64,000 bases of DNA from Delphinapterus leucas (GCF_002288925.2 NW_022098072.1:19268326-19332325), one strand, 5' to 3'. Counted from the stretch's first letter, positions 25,075 to 37,925 are shown. Notes: generated by a model from the letters alone, not told the origin. Made by a program: numbers and translations.

Positions 25075-25245
25075 GGAAATATTCTATATTTGCACTTGCT
25101 GGTATGCTAGCCACTAGCCAAATGCAGCTACTAAGCGCTTGAAATGTGGGAAGTGCAAATGAGGAACTGAATTTTTAATTTTAATTAATTGAAGATAACC
25201 ACACATGGCCAGTAGCTACTATATTGGACAGCACAGCTTTAGATA
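25075..25245 (+). mobile_element. hAT-type DNA transposon fossil
   Basis: 'tgctagccactagccaaatg' and 'tactatattggacagcacag' are its characteristic ends. Confidence 0.65.
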
Positions 25246-25260
25246 ATCATTAACACACAA

Positions 25261-25738
25261 TGTAACAGGGAAGAGCCAATTCTGACTCCATGTTGGATCT
25301 GTTTCTTTTACTTTAACCTTTGCTTTTCATCGCTCTTGTTATTATAATCACTGTCTATAGCTATAAGCGTACAGAATGGCCTGCCACAGGGAACCCTGCC
25401 CTCTGCCTGACAAAGTGCCTTTGTTCAGCTCACAGAGAGATGTTCTGACCCTGCCCACCTGTGAGTGGTTGCGGAAAAGAAGAAATTAACACAGCCCCAC
25501 CTATTTTGCAAGATAAATGGCCTTTTTACTTTACTTCCTCACCTCCTCCCCCTCTCTGTTCTATAAAAGAACCTGTCATCCAGACCCCAATAAGATGGTT
25601 TATTTGGGGTACACTAGTCCGCCATCTTCTCGGTCTGCCAGCCTTCCGAATAAAGTCGCTATTCCTTGCCTCGACACCTCGTCTCCTGATCTACTGGCCT
25701 GTCATACAGAGAGCAGAGCGAGCTTGGACTTGGTAACA
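25261..25738 (+). mobile_element. Solo ERV1-type LTR (second family)
   Basis: TGTAACAGGG...GGTAACA, with a perfect 4-bp duplication ACAA on both sides. It keeps a TATA box (TATAAAAG, 25,562-25,569) and AATAAA (25,649-25,654), so a promoter and poly(A) layout is intact. Confidence 0.85.
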
Positions 25739-25744
25739 ACAACA

Positions 25745-26557
25745 TTGTAGGGAAGTTCTACCTCATTATAATTGTTCTGTAAACAAAACCAAAAACTCAG
25801 CCACTGACAGGTTGGGTAATCTTAAGAACTTCCTTAACTTTTCTGTTTCTCATTCTACTCACCTATAAACCCAGCAGTAGGGACTAGATGATGTAAGACT
25901 GACAGCTTTTCTGTCCTCTGCCCCAGAAACTGAGACATAGTCACATTAAGCTCCGCGGATGTACATCTCTGGGGCTCAGTTCTCTTTGCCACATCAAGCC
26001 CTCTGGAGGGACAGCTAATGGGAGCACCCCTCTACCCCTTTCCAAAGTGTGAGGGCAGACGTAGGCTTATGTGCCCTTGTGGATTCCAGGGGTTTTCTCC
26101 AGAGAATTACAGATGATAGGTTCATTCCAACCCATGAATCAGAGGACCACGCTGAAAACACCTAAGGTCCCTGGGGGAAATCCCACGTTCTAAACCTTAA
26201 AGAAGAATGGGAAAACGCCTGACTAGTGCAAAGCAATGCATCCTCAGGCCCTTTCAGTTCTTCAGGTTGGAGCTGACTAGGGTAGCTCCCTGTGTCGAGG
26301 GGTAAAATCACTCAGCTTCTTTCCCTTAGGATTTTGCGCTTAAGAAGAGTGAGGCTTGTAAAGCCAGCTGGGCTTCTAATCATGTGTACTAAGCCTGATT
26401 ATCTAATTTCCACCTGTAAAAAAAGCACTTTGCAATTCCTCAGCTCCAAGGAGAGAAAATGCTAAATCCCCTTTCCAGGGTCTCTGAGACAACTGGGCTC
26501 ATGTGCACATAACTTGGAAAGACCTAGCCAGTCCCTTTTTCTTAGAAAGGGAAGGGG
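25745..26557. other. Intergenic, no gene recognised
   Basis: A short MIR-like phrase near 25,925 only. Confidence 0.4.
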
Positions 26558-26705
26558 GAAGACAGAGAGATGTGGAGAGAGAGAGAGAGAGAGAAAGGAG
26601 AAGGAAGAAGAGGAGAAGGAGGAGGGGGAAAGAACAGGAGGGAGAGGAGGGGAAGAAGGTGGGGGAAGACGAGAAGGTAGGGAAAGAAAGGTGGGGAGAG
26701 CTGCT
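26558..26705. repeat. GA-rich purine tract
   Basis: About 150 bases almost purely A and G on the plus strand, including (GA)n. Such tracts can form triplex DNA. Confidence 0.9.
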
Positions 26706-26717
26706 GAAGCTCCAGGC

Positions 26718-26905
26718 TGGTGGCTCTCGGTTGAGCAAGCATCAGCATCACCTGGAGGACTTGTTAAAACACATCACTGGGCCCTATTCTAGAGTTTCTG
26801 ACTCAGTAGCTCAGGAGCAGGACCCTATAGGCTGTGCATTTCCAAGTCCTCAAGTGATGCTAATACTGATGGTGAGCCTGGCATCACACTTGGAGAGCCA
26901 CAGCT
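26718..26905 (+). mobile_element. MER5A-like DNA transposon fossil
   Basis: 'catcacctggaggacttgtt' and 'gagtttctgactcagtagct' are MER5A signatures. Confidence 0.85.
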
Positions 26906-27539
26906 CACGGTCATCGCATCAGCCCTCGGCTATTCTTCTTGCAGTTCCGTACAGGGTTTGAGTCAGTTCCTCAAAAGGAAAAGACGTGTAAGTGTGTGTG
27001 CTTAGAGGGGACTTGGTTAATATGTTTCCGCATTGTCCCTCCTGCTGCTCAGACAGATGTGCGGCAATGCAGACTGAGGCACAGTGGCCGCTGCAAGTGA
27101 CAGGAGCCGTTGGGAAGATCTGGAACACGTTGAAGGTGGTTTCGGTCACCTGGCCCGCATCCTTGGCTGGAGAGCATACAGGCTAAGGGCACGCCTGTGC
27201 ACAGAGGGACAGCTTTCTCCTCAGAGTATCACAGCCCACCTCCCCTCACCAGCCCCCTTGCAGGATGCTCGTCTTATCACCATAACTTGTCAAAGGCCAA
27301 ATGATAAATAGCATTATCATCTCCTGTCAAGAAAGAAGAAAATCTATAAATGAGTAAGGGCTTTTAACAATGGTCTGCATTGGTCATTTACAAGAGAACA
27401 GTTTATGTTTTCATAGAAAGACCATAGATAAGGATGATTAAATTGGCCAGTTCATTGAAGGATGTTAGAGAGATACCCCACCTGTCAGCAAAGATCCAGA
27501 GCTCATCTTTCCTTTTTTTTTCTTTTTAGCTAACACATA
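26906..27539. other. Intergenic, no feature recognised
   Basis: No gene or clear repeat seen. Confidence 0.4.
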
Positions 27540-27765
27540 TATATTACTTATCACATGGCATGCACTGTTCTAAATACTTTACATATATTAACTTATTTAA
27601 CCTTCACCACCATCCTTTAAGAGAGATATACTATTATCCCCATTTTACAGTAAAGGAAAGTGAGGCATGGAGGTTAACTGACACGGCCAAGGTCACACTG
27701 CTAATAAGTATCAGAACCAAGATATCTGGCTTTAGAATCCACGTTCATAACCATTCTATAGACTT
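27540..27765 (-). mobile_element. MIR SINE, reverse
   Basis: 'actattatccccattttaca' and 'ccaaggtcacactgctaata' are reverse MIR signatures. Confidence 0.85.
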
Positions 27766-29469
27766 TTGGTGTTTTCTGTTCATCCCTTTACTCACTTGCC
27801 TTGAGAAAATTTACAGCCGAGAATGGAATATTTGTGTGGATGGCCCACCATATATATTTCCCAACAGGAAAGTCTAGTTCAGAAACAGCCTCAGGATATC
27901 AGTTGCTGGGAGAAAAGAGAATCAAGGTAAAGTGAACTGGAAGATCTCAACGGACCCTGACAGGCAGCCTCATGCCCCCAGCTTCTCTCACTAACTGGAC
28001 AGGAAGATTTGTATTGACCAGCCATCCAGTGCTGAAGATATGGCCAACCTTTTAACCTGGCTCTTGCCTGAATTTCTTTCTACAAATACGCATGTATCCT
28101 GCCCCTGCTACATGCAGAACGCTAGACTAGATACTAGATGGTGGGGTGGGGAAAGGAAACAAAACATGGTTATCACCCTCTGGGAGCTGACAGACTGGGA
28201 GGGGATAGAGGTAAACAGGCAGTTGTAATACCAGAGTTCATCTTATTATTAGTGAGAGTTCAGTCTGCTGATGAGATTTGTGAGATGCCTTCCTACTTGG
28301 ACAGTATCCTTGATGGAGACGTGGGAAATTGCTTTTCTTTCTTTGTGCCAGGAACGATAATGAGCATGTTTACATAGGTAGGGTTGGCAGATAAAATACA
28401 AGCCACCCAGTTAAATTTGAATGCATATGTCCCATACAATATTTGAGACATACATATACTAAAAAAGTATTTGTGGTTCATCTGAAATTGAAATTTCATT
28501 GGGCATTCTGTATTTTCACTTGCTAAATCTTGCAGCCCTGTGCACAGATTATCTTTAATCCTCACAGTAATTTTTTGTCTTCATTTTAGAGATCCAGAAA
28601 CTGAGACATAGTCACATTAAATAACTTGTCCAAAGGCATACATCTATCTGCTAACACACATTAGAAACCAAGTTCTTAGGCTGCTTTGTTTCCACCAATG
28701 GCCAATTTTGTGCATTTTATGTTGATAACTATCATTATCTGTCTCAAGGAATCCCATTTCCTGACCCTGTTCTCAAATTATCTGAGTAAACCCTACTCAC
28801 TGACCAACATGTAAAGTCCTGAGTCCTGATTTTCAGAGTTAAGAAACAGATTCAAGTACTATATAAAAGGAGGCTAGGGATAGCATTTACTCATTATAGC
28901 AAAAATCAGATTTGTAATTTCTAAGAATGTGTGTTTTAGTGCAGTACACACACAAGGGGAGTGCAAGAAAAGATCAGACACTGGAACCCCATGACACCGG
29001 AAGATGAGAATACTACAACACAACAACTAAACTAATCTGGGGGGACAGACGGCAGTAACATTATAAGCTTGTACTCTGGAACATGTGAGATTGAGATTAT
29101 TCAAGTTTAGTTCTTCATATAACAGTTAAAACTGCCTGATAGTGAATGAGTGAATTTAACTTGGTCTTTGTGATATCGATTCTTTCTGTCCTCTCTCCCA
29201 ACTCCCTGTATTGGTCATTTCCCCACCAGCTGCTTAAAAGAAAACAAAGCCCATTTAATAGTGTGCCAGCATTTGAAACGCCACCAATCTTCCCCCTTTA
29301 GACTCAAAGCAAGCCTTATTTCCTGATCAGATCCTAATGGTTTATCAAAAGTTCAACATTGAATTAGTAGCCTTGAATTTCAAGGTTTACCAACATACGA
29401 CACAATTACCTATGGTGGTTCTTTAATCTTCACCAATTTTTTCTCCCTTAGCAAAAAAGAGAGTTTCCA
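27766..29469. other. Intergenic, minor MIR-like traces only
   Basis: 28,570-28,700 carries a MIR-like reverse segment ('agatccagaaactgagacat'). No gene seen. Confidence 0.45.
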
Positions 29470-29656
29470 GGGCTTCCCTGGTGGCGCAGTGGTTGAGAGT
29501 CCACCTGCCGATGCAGGGGACACGGGTTCGTGCCCCGGTCCGGGAAGATCCCACATGCCGTGGAGTGGCTGGGCCCGTGAGCCATGGCTGCTGAGCCTGC
29601 GCATCCGGAGCCTGTGCTCCGCAACGGGAGAGGCCACAGCAGTGAGACGCCCGTGT

Positions 29657-29682
<26 letters not shown>
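29470..29682 (+). mobile_element. CHR-1-type SINE
   Basis: Full length with a long A-tail. Duplication 'agagagtttcca' on both sides. Confidence 0.95.
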
Positions 29683-29687
<5 letters not shown>

Positions 29688-29958
29688 GTTTCCATAACCA
29701 TGCCATAAAATTTGCTTCCATTCAAGCTCTAAATATACACAATTCAGCCATATGAAATTGCTATCTTTATAGGTTAAAAATGGTTACATATCAGCAATCT
29801 CATGTTGTTCAACCTAATATAAGTACACCCAATATACCTGCCATTTGCAACAACATGGATGGACCTGGAGGACATTATACTAAGAGAAATAAGCCAGACA
29901 CAGAAAGGAAAAACTGCATGATCTCACTGATATGTGGAATCTAAAAAAGTCAAATGCA

Positions 29959-30172
29959 GGGACTTCCCTGGTGGTCCAGTGGGTAAGACTCTGCGCTCCC
30001 AATGCAGGGGGCCCAAGTTTGACCCCTAGTCAGAGAACTAGATCCTATACACATGCAGCAACTAAGAGTTCACATGCCACAACTAAGACGTCTGCATGCT
30101 GCAACTAAAGATCCTGCATGCCACAACTAAGGCCTGGCACAGCCTAAATTAATTAATTAATTAATTAAAAAT
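29959..30172 (+). mobile_element. tRNA-derived SINE nested in L1
   Basis: Ends (AATT)n. Duplication 'aaaagtcaaatgca' against 'aaaagtcaaataca'. Confidence 0.9.
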
Positions 30173-30830
30173 ACAAAAGTCAAATACATAGGAGCAGAGA
30201 ATAGACTGGTGGTTCCCAGAGTTGGGAGGTGGAGGAAATGAGGAGATGTTGGTCAAAGGATACAAAGTTGCAGTTCTGTAACGTGAATAAGTCATGGGCA
30301 TGTAATATACCCTATGATGACGGTAATTTATAATAGTGTACTGAATACAGAAATTTACTGAGAGAATAGATTCCAGGTGCTCTCATCACACATACAAAAA
30401 GACTATGTGAGGAGGTGATATGCTAATTAGCTCAACTATAGTAATCATTTCACTATGTATATGTATATCAAGTCATCATGTTGATGAAACTTAGAAGCTT
30501 TTGCACAGCAAAGGCAACCATAAACAAGGTGAAAATACAACCCTCAGAATGGGAGAAAATATTTGCAAATGAAGCAACTGACAAAGGATTAATCTCCAAA
30601 ATTTACAAGCAGCTCATGCAGCTCAATATCAAAAAAACAAAAAACCCAATCAAAAACTGGGCAGAAGACCTAAATACACATTTCTCCAAAGAAGATATAC
30701 AGATTGCCAACAGACACATGAAAGAATGCTCAACATCATTAATCATTAGAGAAAATGTAAATCAAAACTACAATGAGATATCATCTCACACCAGTCAGAA
30801 TAGCCATCATCAAAAAATCTACAAACAATA

Positions 30831-31026
30831 GGGCTTCCCTGGTGGCCCAGTGGTTGAGAGTCCACCTGCCGATTCAGGGGACGAGGGTTTGTGCCCCAGT
30901 CTGGGAGGATCCCACATGCCGCGGAGCGGCTGGGCCCGTGAGCCATGGCCGCTGAGTCTGCGCATCTGGAGCCTGTACTCCGCAGTGGGAGAGACCACAA
31001 CAGTGAGAGGACCGAGCACTGCAAAA
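30831..31026 (+). mobile_element. CHR-1-type SINE nested in L1
   Basis: Duplication 'ctacaaacaata' on the left and 'atacaaacaata' on the right. Confidence 0.92.
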
Positions 31027-31850
31027 AATATATATACAAACAATAAATTCTGGAGAGGGTGTGGAGAAAAGGGGACCCTCTTGCACTGTTGGTGGGAATG
31101 TAAATTGATACAGCCACTATGGAGAACAGTATGGAGGGTCCTTAAAAAACTAAAACTAGAACTGCCATACAACCCAGCAATCCCACTACTGGGCATATAC
31201 CCTGAGAAAACCATAATTCAAAGAGTCATGTACCACAATGTTCACTGCAGCTCTATTTACAATAGCCAGGATATGGAAGCAACCTAAGTGTCCATCGACA
31301 GATGAATGGATAAAGAAGATGTGGCACATATATACAATGGAATATTACTCAGCCATAAAAAAACGAAATTGAGTTATTTGTAGTGAGTTGGATGGACCTA
31401 GAATCTGTCATACAGAGTGAAGTAAGCCAGAAAGAGAAAAACAAATACCGTATGCTAACACATATATATGGAATCTAAAAAAAAAAAAGTCAGATGAATC
31501 TAGGGGCAGGATAGGAATAAAGATGCAGACCTACTAGGGAATGGACTTGAGGACACAGGGAGGGGGAAGGATAAGCTGGCACAAAGTGAGAGAGTGGCAT
31601 GGACATATATACACTAGCAAGTGTAAAACCAATAGCTAGTAGGAAGCAGCCACATAGCACAGGGAGATCAGCTCAGTGCTTTCTGACCACCTAGAGGGGT
31701 GGGATAGGGAGGATGGGAGGGAGTGAGATGCAAGAGGGAAGAGATATGGGGACATATGTATATGTATAGCTGATTCACTTTGTGATAAAGCAGAAATTAA
31801 CACACCACAGTAAAGCAATTATACTCCAATGAAGATGTTAAAAAAAATCA

Positions 31851-32274
31851 TGTTGCATACTTTAAATACATACAATATTTATTAAAATATAAAAATAAAA
31901 ATTTTAAAATACACATGCTATATAAATCAGTGCAATCCTCCTTCATTCTTCCTGACCATTAAGACAATAATAAAAAGATTCCTAGTTACCTGTACAATAT
32001 CCACCCAAATACAGATGTTGAAATTGTGGGACAGCAGAAAATGAATGGTGGCAAGGCATGTGTTTATGGAAGCTTAGAACAAATTATAGATTCAGAGCAT
32101 GAAAGACTGCCCTTCAGAATCTTCTAAACCACATTGTTCAAAGAACTGAGAATTCCACTGGCCAAAGAACTTTTCCTTTTCCTTTTACTAGAAAACTATA
32201 ATTTTTGGTTTCTCTTTCAGGCTAGGGTAGAGAACAAATAAGAAGCGCATTTATTTTTTAAAAACTGCCACCTA
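31851..32274. other. Intergenic, no feature recognised
   Basis: AT-rich, no gene seen. Confidence 0.4.
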
Positions 32275-32275
32275 G

Positions 32276-32483
32276 GGCTTCCCTGGTGGCGCAGTGGTTG
32301 AGAGTCTGCCTGCCAATGCAGGGGACACGGGTTCGTGTCCCGGTCCGGGAAGATCCCACATGCCGCAGAGCGGCTGGGTCCGTGAGCCATGGCCGCTGAG
32401 CCTGCACATTCGGAGCCTGTGCTCCATAACGGGAGAGGCCACAACAGTGAGAGGCCTGCGTACCGCAAAAAAAAAAAAAAAAA
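32276..32483 (+). mobile_element. CHR-1-type SINE
   Basis: Full-length copy with an A-tail at 32,467-32,483. Confidence 0.93.
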
Positions 32484-32674
32484 GAAGTTCTTTTCATTAA
32501 AAGACACCGTATGGAAATTAAAAAGACAGCCACAAACTAGGAGAAGATATTTGCAACATCATAATCGATATAGATTTGTAGCACAGAATATATAATAAAT
32601 TCCTACAAATTTATAACTTAAATTTATAATCTTTCTATTATATTAATTTATAATAGAAAAAAGAAACTACCTGT

Positions 32675-33770
32675 TTTAGTTCCTAGGGCTGCTGTAACAA
32701 GTTATCACAAACTGGGTAGCTTAAAACAAACAGAAATTTATTCTCTTACAGTTCACGAGGGCAGATGTCTGAAATCAAGATATCAGCAGAGTTGGCTCCT
32801 TCTGGAGGCTCTGAGGGAGAATATGTTACATGCCTCTCTCCTAGCTCTTGGTGGTTACCATCAATCCCTGGTATTCCTTAGATTGTAACTGTGTCTTTCC
32901 AATCTCTTCCTCAATCATCATGTTGCCGAAAACTCGGCCTCTGTGCGCTAGTGACGAATCAAATCTTGGAGACAGAGTTTTGGGTGAAATAGAAAAGAAT
33001 AGCTTTGTTGCTTCACCAGGCAAAGGGGGATACAGTGGGCTCATGCCCTCAAAACTGTGTGTCCCAACCCAGGGGGATTTGGTGAGGAGTTTTCTAGCAA
33101 TGGTTCAAGGGCGGGGGTTGATGATAGGGATCAGGGTGTGTGCAGGGCCTGCATTCCTTTAATCTGGCCTCAGGTGGTCTCCTGATGAGATTCTGTGGTT
33201 CTCGAGGTTATCAAACTCTGACCTTCTCTCTGGAATGAAGAATGCTTCATCAAGGAGTTAACATCTTCCATTTGTTGGGGGTTTTAGTTCTGCAGAAGAG
33301 CTCAAAGATATTGTTACTGTGTCCCTTGAGGGGGAACCAGGATCCTGTCCCAAGGCTTCACTATTTCTCACTGCTCCTCCCTTGTTTCTGCATCCCCTCC
33401 CTTCCCTGATTGGCAACTGTTAGAATCAGCCCTTTGGGACTCAGGGAAGGTTATGGAGGCTGGAGCCTGTTCCCTACGAACAAGGAACATGGGACATAGA
33501 AAGGCGTCCATGCCCAGGAGCTCCACATGGTCATGCTTGGTTTCAATCGCATGGCCTTCTTCCCTTTGTGCATCCTCTGTGTCTCTGTATCCAAATCTCC
33601 CTCTCTTTTTTCTTATAAAGACACCAAATATTGGATTCAAGGCACACCCTAATCCAGTATGACCTTATCTTGATTACATCTGTGAAGACCCTATTTCCAA
33701 AGAAGGTCATATTCACTGGGACTGGGGGTTAGGACTTGAACATATCTTTCAGGGGGACAAAACTCAGCCC
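32675..33770 (+). mobile_element. Old interspersed repeat split by a solo LTR
   Basis: Left half 'ttcctagggctgctgtaaca' and right half 'ttataaagacaccaaatatt' to 'gggggacaaaactcagccca' are the two sides of one common mammalian repeat. Family not named with certainty. Confidence 0.65.
32921..33545 (-). mobile_element. Solo ERV1-type LTR, reverse (same family as copy A)
   Basis: Minus strand TGAAACCAAG...GGCAACA. Flanks ATCA (32,917-32,920) and ATCG (33,546-33,549) match at 3 of 4 bases. It divides an older repeat, which confirms both ends. Confidence 0.8.
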
Positions 33771-34000
33771 ACAATATAGCCCAACAGAAAACATAAAAAT
33801 AGAACCCCCAAATGGGCAAAACAGATGTAGAGGAAACAAAAGTTGCTAATAAACAAATAAAGATGCTCAACCTCATGGGTTATCAGAGAAGCACAAATTA
33901 AAAGCACAATGAGATACCATTCCATATCCACTAGGTTGGTAAAAATTGTTGGAAACAAGTAAATTAAATAAATGTGAATGAGATAAGAGTTTTTAGTCAA
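33770..34000 (+). mobile_element. Old L1 ORF2 fragment
   Basis: 'atgctcaacctcatgggtta' and 'agcacaatgagataccattc' are L1 ORF2-end text. Confidence 0.65.
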
Positions 34001-34279
34001 ACTCTTCAATAATTATATTTTATGGTATATCTACTTAAAATAGTTTCTCCAAAGCTTTTTGGTAAATGAAACTTTAGTTTGCTAAGTTAAGTTAAATTAC
34101 GACAATTCATTGAATGTCTAGATCATTTCCAAATAAGATAAAATACTGAAACATTAATTGCTAAACAAGTCTAACTACTTTTGTCATCTTATTACAGAAA
34201 AACTAAAGATGTTTAAGTTAATTAGAAATGTCTTATACCACATTGAAAAAAAAATGCTATGAGAAATTATGATATTGTT

Positions 34280-34795
34280 GAGGAAGAAGAAAGTTTCCTC
34301 TACCCTTCTGGGTTCTTCTGGCTGGCCTAAGAATTAAATGGACATGAGGCAGATTAACAGGAGAAACTCAAAATTTAATAACACGTATACATGGGAGAGG
34401 CCAAGGAAAACTGAGTAAGTCACTAAAATGGCTGAAGCCCTCACCTTAAATACCATCCTCAGCTAAAGACAAAAGAGGATGGTGAGAGTGAGGGGAGTCA
34501 AGGTTACCAGGAAAAGCACAGTAAACAAGCATGATTGTGATGCAGATTTAAGGTAGGGCCTTCTCCATTGATAAGAGTTTCTAGAGATTTGGTCATATTC
34601 TTCTTCCAGGCACAGAGAGGGAGACACCCTTACAAATGGAGATTTCTCTTATAAATGTTAATGTTTCTTACCAAAGGGCAACTTCAGAGCCCTTCCCATG
34701 TCTGTGGTTTCTCAGAAAATAACCAGCATTTAAAATTATTATGCCAAAGAGACGTATTTTAGGGTAGTAAATTTTGCTCCCCTACCATAGGTATT
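34280..34795 (+). mobile_element. LTR-like repeat, copy 2 of 3
   Basis: Matches copy 1 (20,027-20,515) and, inverted, copy 3 (38,165-38,615) through 'cacccttacaaatggagatt' and 'tttgctcccctac'. Confidence 0.6.
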
Positions 34796-35766
34796 CATAA
34801 GTTTGCCAATCCAAAAAAGAAAAAAAAAATACTAGTATAACAAACAGTTTAAAATTGCTCACATATTAGTTTTCACTAGAAATTAATGCTTCTAAGGTTT
34901 AAAAATTCTAATTAATGTATGTAATTAAAATTACTAAAATTAATAAAGAAACATTTGTATATGCAAGGAAGAAAAAAGTATAAAAATGGAAATACATTTT
35001 GTTAAAGTATTTTTGTCCTAAAATGAGATTAAAGAAAAAAAGGGGGGGGAAGCACAGGACAATCTGAGTGTAAAAAAGGGAGTTATAGAAGGTTTGTGGA
35101 AAAGGAACCTTGAGAAGAGAGTTATGCATAGTCAAGATGGCTGGGATTGGAATAAATTTAATTGAGTGAATAAATTTTAATATCAAAAGTAAGCTGGTGC
35201 AAAGCTAGAATTTGGTTCTATCTGTTGAGAGGGCAAGGTTTTCTTGAACCATTGATCTGCCTTTGATAATAGATTGTAGAAGGTTCTTTACTTTTTAAGT
35301 AATCCATTGTAACAGTCTGTATTTGCCTTTGAAATCTTTTGTCACTTTGTTGGATGGTGTAATTAAATATTGTTTAACAGTGACCTATGATCCTATTTGA
35401 CTAAGTGTTTTAAAACCTTTTTGATATTTTTGACAAACTCCCCCAAAATCGAATTCTAAATGAAGGGTTATTGACCGAGAAATAACTGAGGTTTTTTCTA
35501 GAAGCCCCTGGAACACCTTGAGAGATTTGTTTTCTCTCCTTGTTAAAGAGATATTAACTAATTAGGCTTATTTGGTGTTAAATTACACAAGGAACATTGT
35601 CAAATGAGTGATGATAAAGCCTCTTAGGTTATATTGTATGGGTAAATGTTATTAATATAAATGTTCTAGAAATTATATGAAATTCCTAGAATTCTGATGT
35701 GTCTTGGTGTAATGGTATCAGTCATAATTCTAGTAACATCTTAAAATGTTGTTTGTCAGAGATAAC
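34796..35766. other. AT-rich intergenic DNA, unclassified
   Basis: Resembles decayed repeat sequence. No gene or named family recognised. Confidence 0.35.
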
Positions 35767-36433
35767 TGAAACCCAACAGGACCCTGTGGGGCCCTCAGGG
35801 ACACAAATCCTTTCCATATCCCTCATTTCTTCTTTGTAGGAAATAGGCTTTATTCAGCCCCTAAGACCTTCCCTGAGTTCCAAAGAGAAGATTCAAACAG
35901 TTTTAATCAGGGAAGTAAGGGAATGCGGAAACGAAGGATAAGCAATCAAGAAACAATAGTGCTGCGATTAAAGCTGGTCCTAGTTCCTCCTCAAGGGATA
36001 TACAGAACAATATCTTTGAGTTCTTCTACAGGAACTAAGGGGACTTTCCTGGCAGTCCTGTGGTTAAGACTCTGGGCTCCCAATGCAGGGGACACAATTC
36101 GATCCCTACACTCGGCCAAAAAAAAAAAAACCAAACCAGGAACCAAGGCCCCACCCAGCTGGGGGATGGTAACTTCAGGCTGAGCACACTCCTGGAATAC
36201 CACCCTGCTACCTCACCACCAACCAAGCAGAGGAAAGTCATACACCCTTCAGCCCTCACCCCAAATTTTGCCTATAAAAACCTCTCCCCAAAAGCCATCA
36301 GGGAGTTTGGGGTTTTTGAGCACAAGCTACCCATTCACCTTGCTTGGCCCTGCAATAAACCTTTCTCAAACTTGATATTTTGGTTTGTTTGGCCTCACTG
36401 TGAATTGGGCACCTGAACCTGTGTCCAGTAACA
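35767..36433 (+). mobile_element. Solo ERV1-type LTR, copy B with a different 3' half
   Basis: TGAAACCC...AGTAACA with a perfect 4-bp duplication TAAC (35,763-35,766 and 36,434-36,437). The first 250 bases match copies A and C. The 3' half instead has TATAAAA near 36,273 and AATAAA near 36,354 in unrelated sequence. A short SINE interrupts it. Confidence 0.8.
36039..36136 (+). mobile_element. Short tRNA-derived SINE inside LTR copy B
   Basis: Duplication 'caggaactaa' against 'caggaaccaa'. Confidence 0.85.
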
Positions 36434-36437
36434 TAAC

Positions 36438-37080
36438 CAAACTTCTTTGCCAATTGCATTGTAATTAGATCTTTAACCATGCCATTTTAAGTCTTTTATC
36501 ATTTACAGACTGTTATAGTTTTATTCTGATGATTTTATAAATTGCTTTATCTTCATGGAAAAAACTCTGAGTACACATTTCTGATAATTTTAAGATCATG
36601 ACTTTTGTTTGAAAAATTACTGATTCTTTTTAATGTTTTGTTTTTCCAGATTGGAGGAAATTTTCTCATTTCTCTTAAGCTAACTCTGATTTACAGCAAT
36701 TTGTAAATTATATCTTTGTAAGCAGAATTGAAACATTTATCTTTTTTCCCCCTGCCTGATCCCTCCAGAATTTGGAAACTTTGTGAGTATTCAAATACAA
36801 CTCTCCAAACTAATATTTCTAATTTTTCTCCCACTTTTGACTTGGAATCATTGAGAGCCAGTACTGTGCCTTTCCTGAAGCCCTGCAAATTGAAACTGAA
36901 CAACTTAGATATAAACTTGAGAGAGATCACCAAAACAGTCCATGTTTAGAAAATCTTCATGCCTATTGCTGTGCAGGTCACTCAGAAAGTTTACCCGATC
37001 ACCCAATGACATCATCAGAAACATTCTAATTGCAAAAGGTGCTTTGACCCCTACATCTAAACTGCCCTCCAGACTCAGAC
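36438..37080. other. Unclassified AT-rich DNA between two solo LTRs
   Basis: No gene or named repeat recognised. It may continue with 37,930-38,160, since LTR copy C inserted between them. Confidence 0.35.
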
Positions 37081-37925
37081 TGAAACACAGCAGGACCCTG
37101 TGGGGCTCCTGGTCACAGAAGCCTCTCTCAGTCCCCTGTTCCTTGTTTGTAGGAAATAGGCTTCAGCCTCCATAACCTTCCCTGAATTCCAAAGGGCACG
37201 TTCAAACAGTTGCTAATCAGGGAAGGGAGGGGATGCAGAGACAAGGGAGGAGTGGCCAAGAAACAACAGTGCAGGCTTGAAACAGGGTCCTGGTTCCACC
37301 TCAAGGGATGCACCTGACAAAATCTTTGAGCTCTTCTGCAGAACTAAAACCCCGAACAAATGGAAGATGTTAACTTTTTTTTTTTTTTGACAGTACGCGG
37401 GCCTCTCACTGTTGTGGCCCCTCCCGCTGCGGAGCACAGGCCCCAGACGCGCAGGCTCAGCGGCCATGGCTCACGGGCCCAGCCGCTCCGCGGCATGTAG
37501 GGTCTTCCGGACTGGGGCACGAACCCGTGTCCCCTGCATCGGCAGACTGACTCTCAACCACTGCGCCACCAGGGAAGCCCCGATGTTAGCTACTTGATGA
37601 AGCATTCTTCATTCCAGAGAGAAGGTCAGAGTTTGATAACCTCGAGAACCACAGAAGCTCATCAGGAGACCACCTGAGGCCAGATTAAAGGAATGCAGGC
37701 CCTGCACACACCCTGATCCCTATCATCAACCCTGCCCTTGAACCATTGCTATAAAACTCCTCACCAAATCTCCCTGGGTTAGGACACACATTTTTGAGGG
37801 CATGAGCCCACTGTGTCCCCCTTTGCCTGGCAAAGCAATAAAGCTATTCTTTTCTACTTGACCCAAAACTCTGTCTCCGAGATTTGGTTCGGCACCAGTG
37901 AATAGAAGCTGAGTTTTCGGCATCA
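37081..37925 (+). mobile_element. Solo ERV1-type LTR, copy C, interrupted by CHR-1
   Basis: TGAAACAC...GGCATCA with a perfect 4-bp duplication AGAC (37,077-37,080 and 37,926-37,929). Close to copy A across its length; AATAAA lies near 37,838. Confidence 0.85.
37375..37581 (-). mobile_element. CHR-1-type SINE, reverse, inside LTR copy C
   Basis: T-run at the left. Duplication 'gatgttaact' against 'gatgttagct'. Confidence 0.92.

Larger units (their letters stand above)
29835..31850 (+). mobile_element. L1 3' portion, two joined fragments with two SINEs inside
   Basis: The left fragment to about 30,478 begins 'ccatttgcaacaacatggat'. The right one carries late ORF2 text near 30,490-31,480 ('ctggagagggtgtggagaaa') and the 3'UTR to the A-tail near 31,845. 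Frames are broken and the 5' end is missing, so it is inactive. Confidence 0.85.

Noticed and set aside
26499..26961. Arg/Glu-rich 152-codon frame
   Set aside because: Translation of the GA-rich purine tract.
30478..30831. 117-codon frame resembling part of a reverse transcriptase protein
   Set aside because: It is the C-terminal end of a broken L1 ORF2 and not a host gene.
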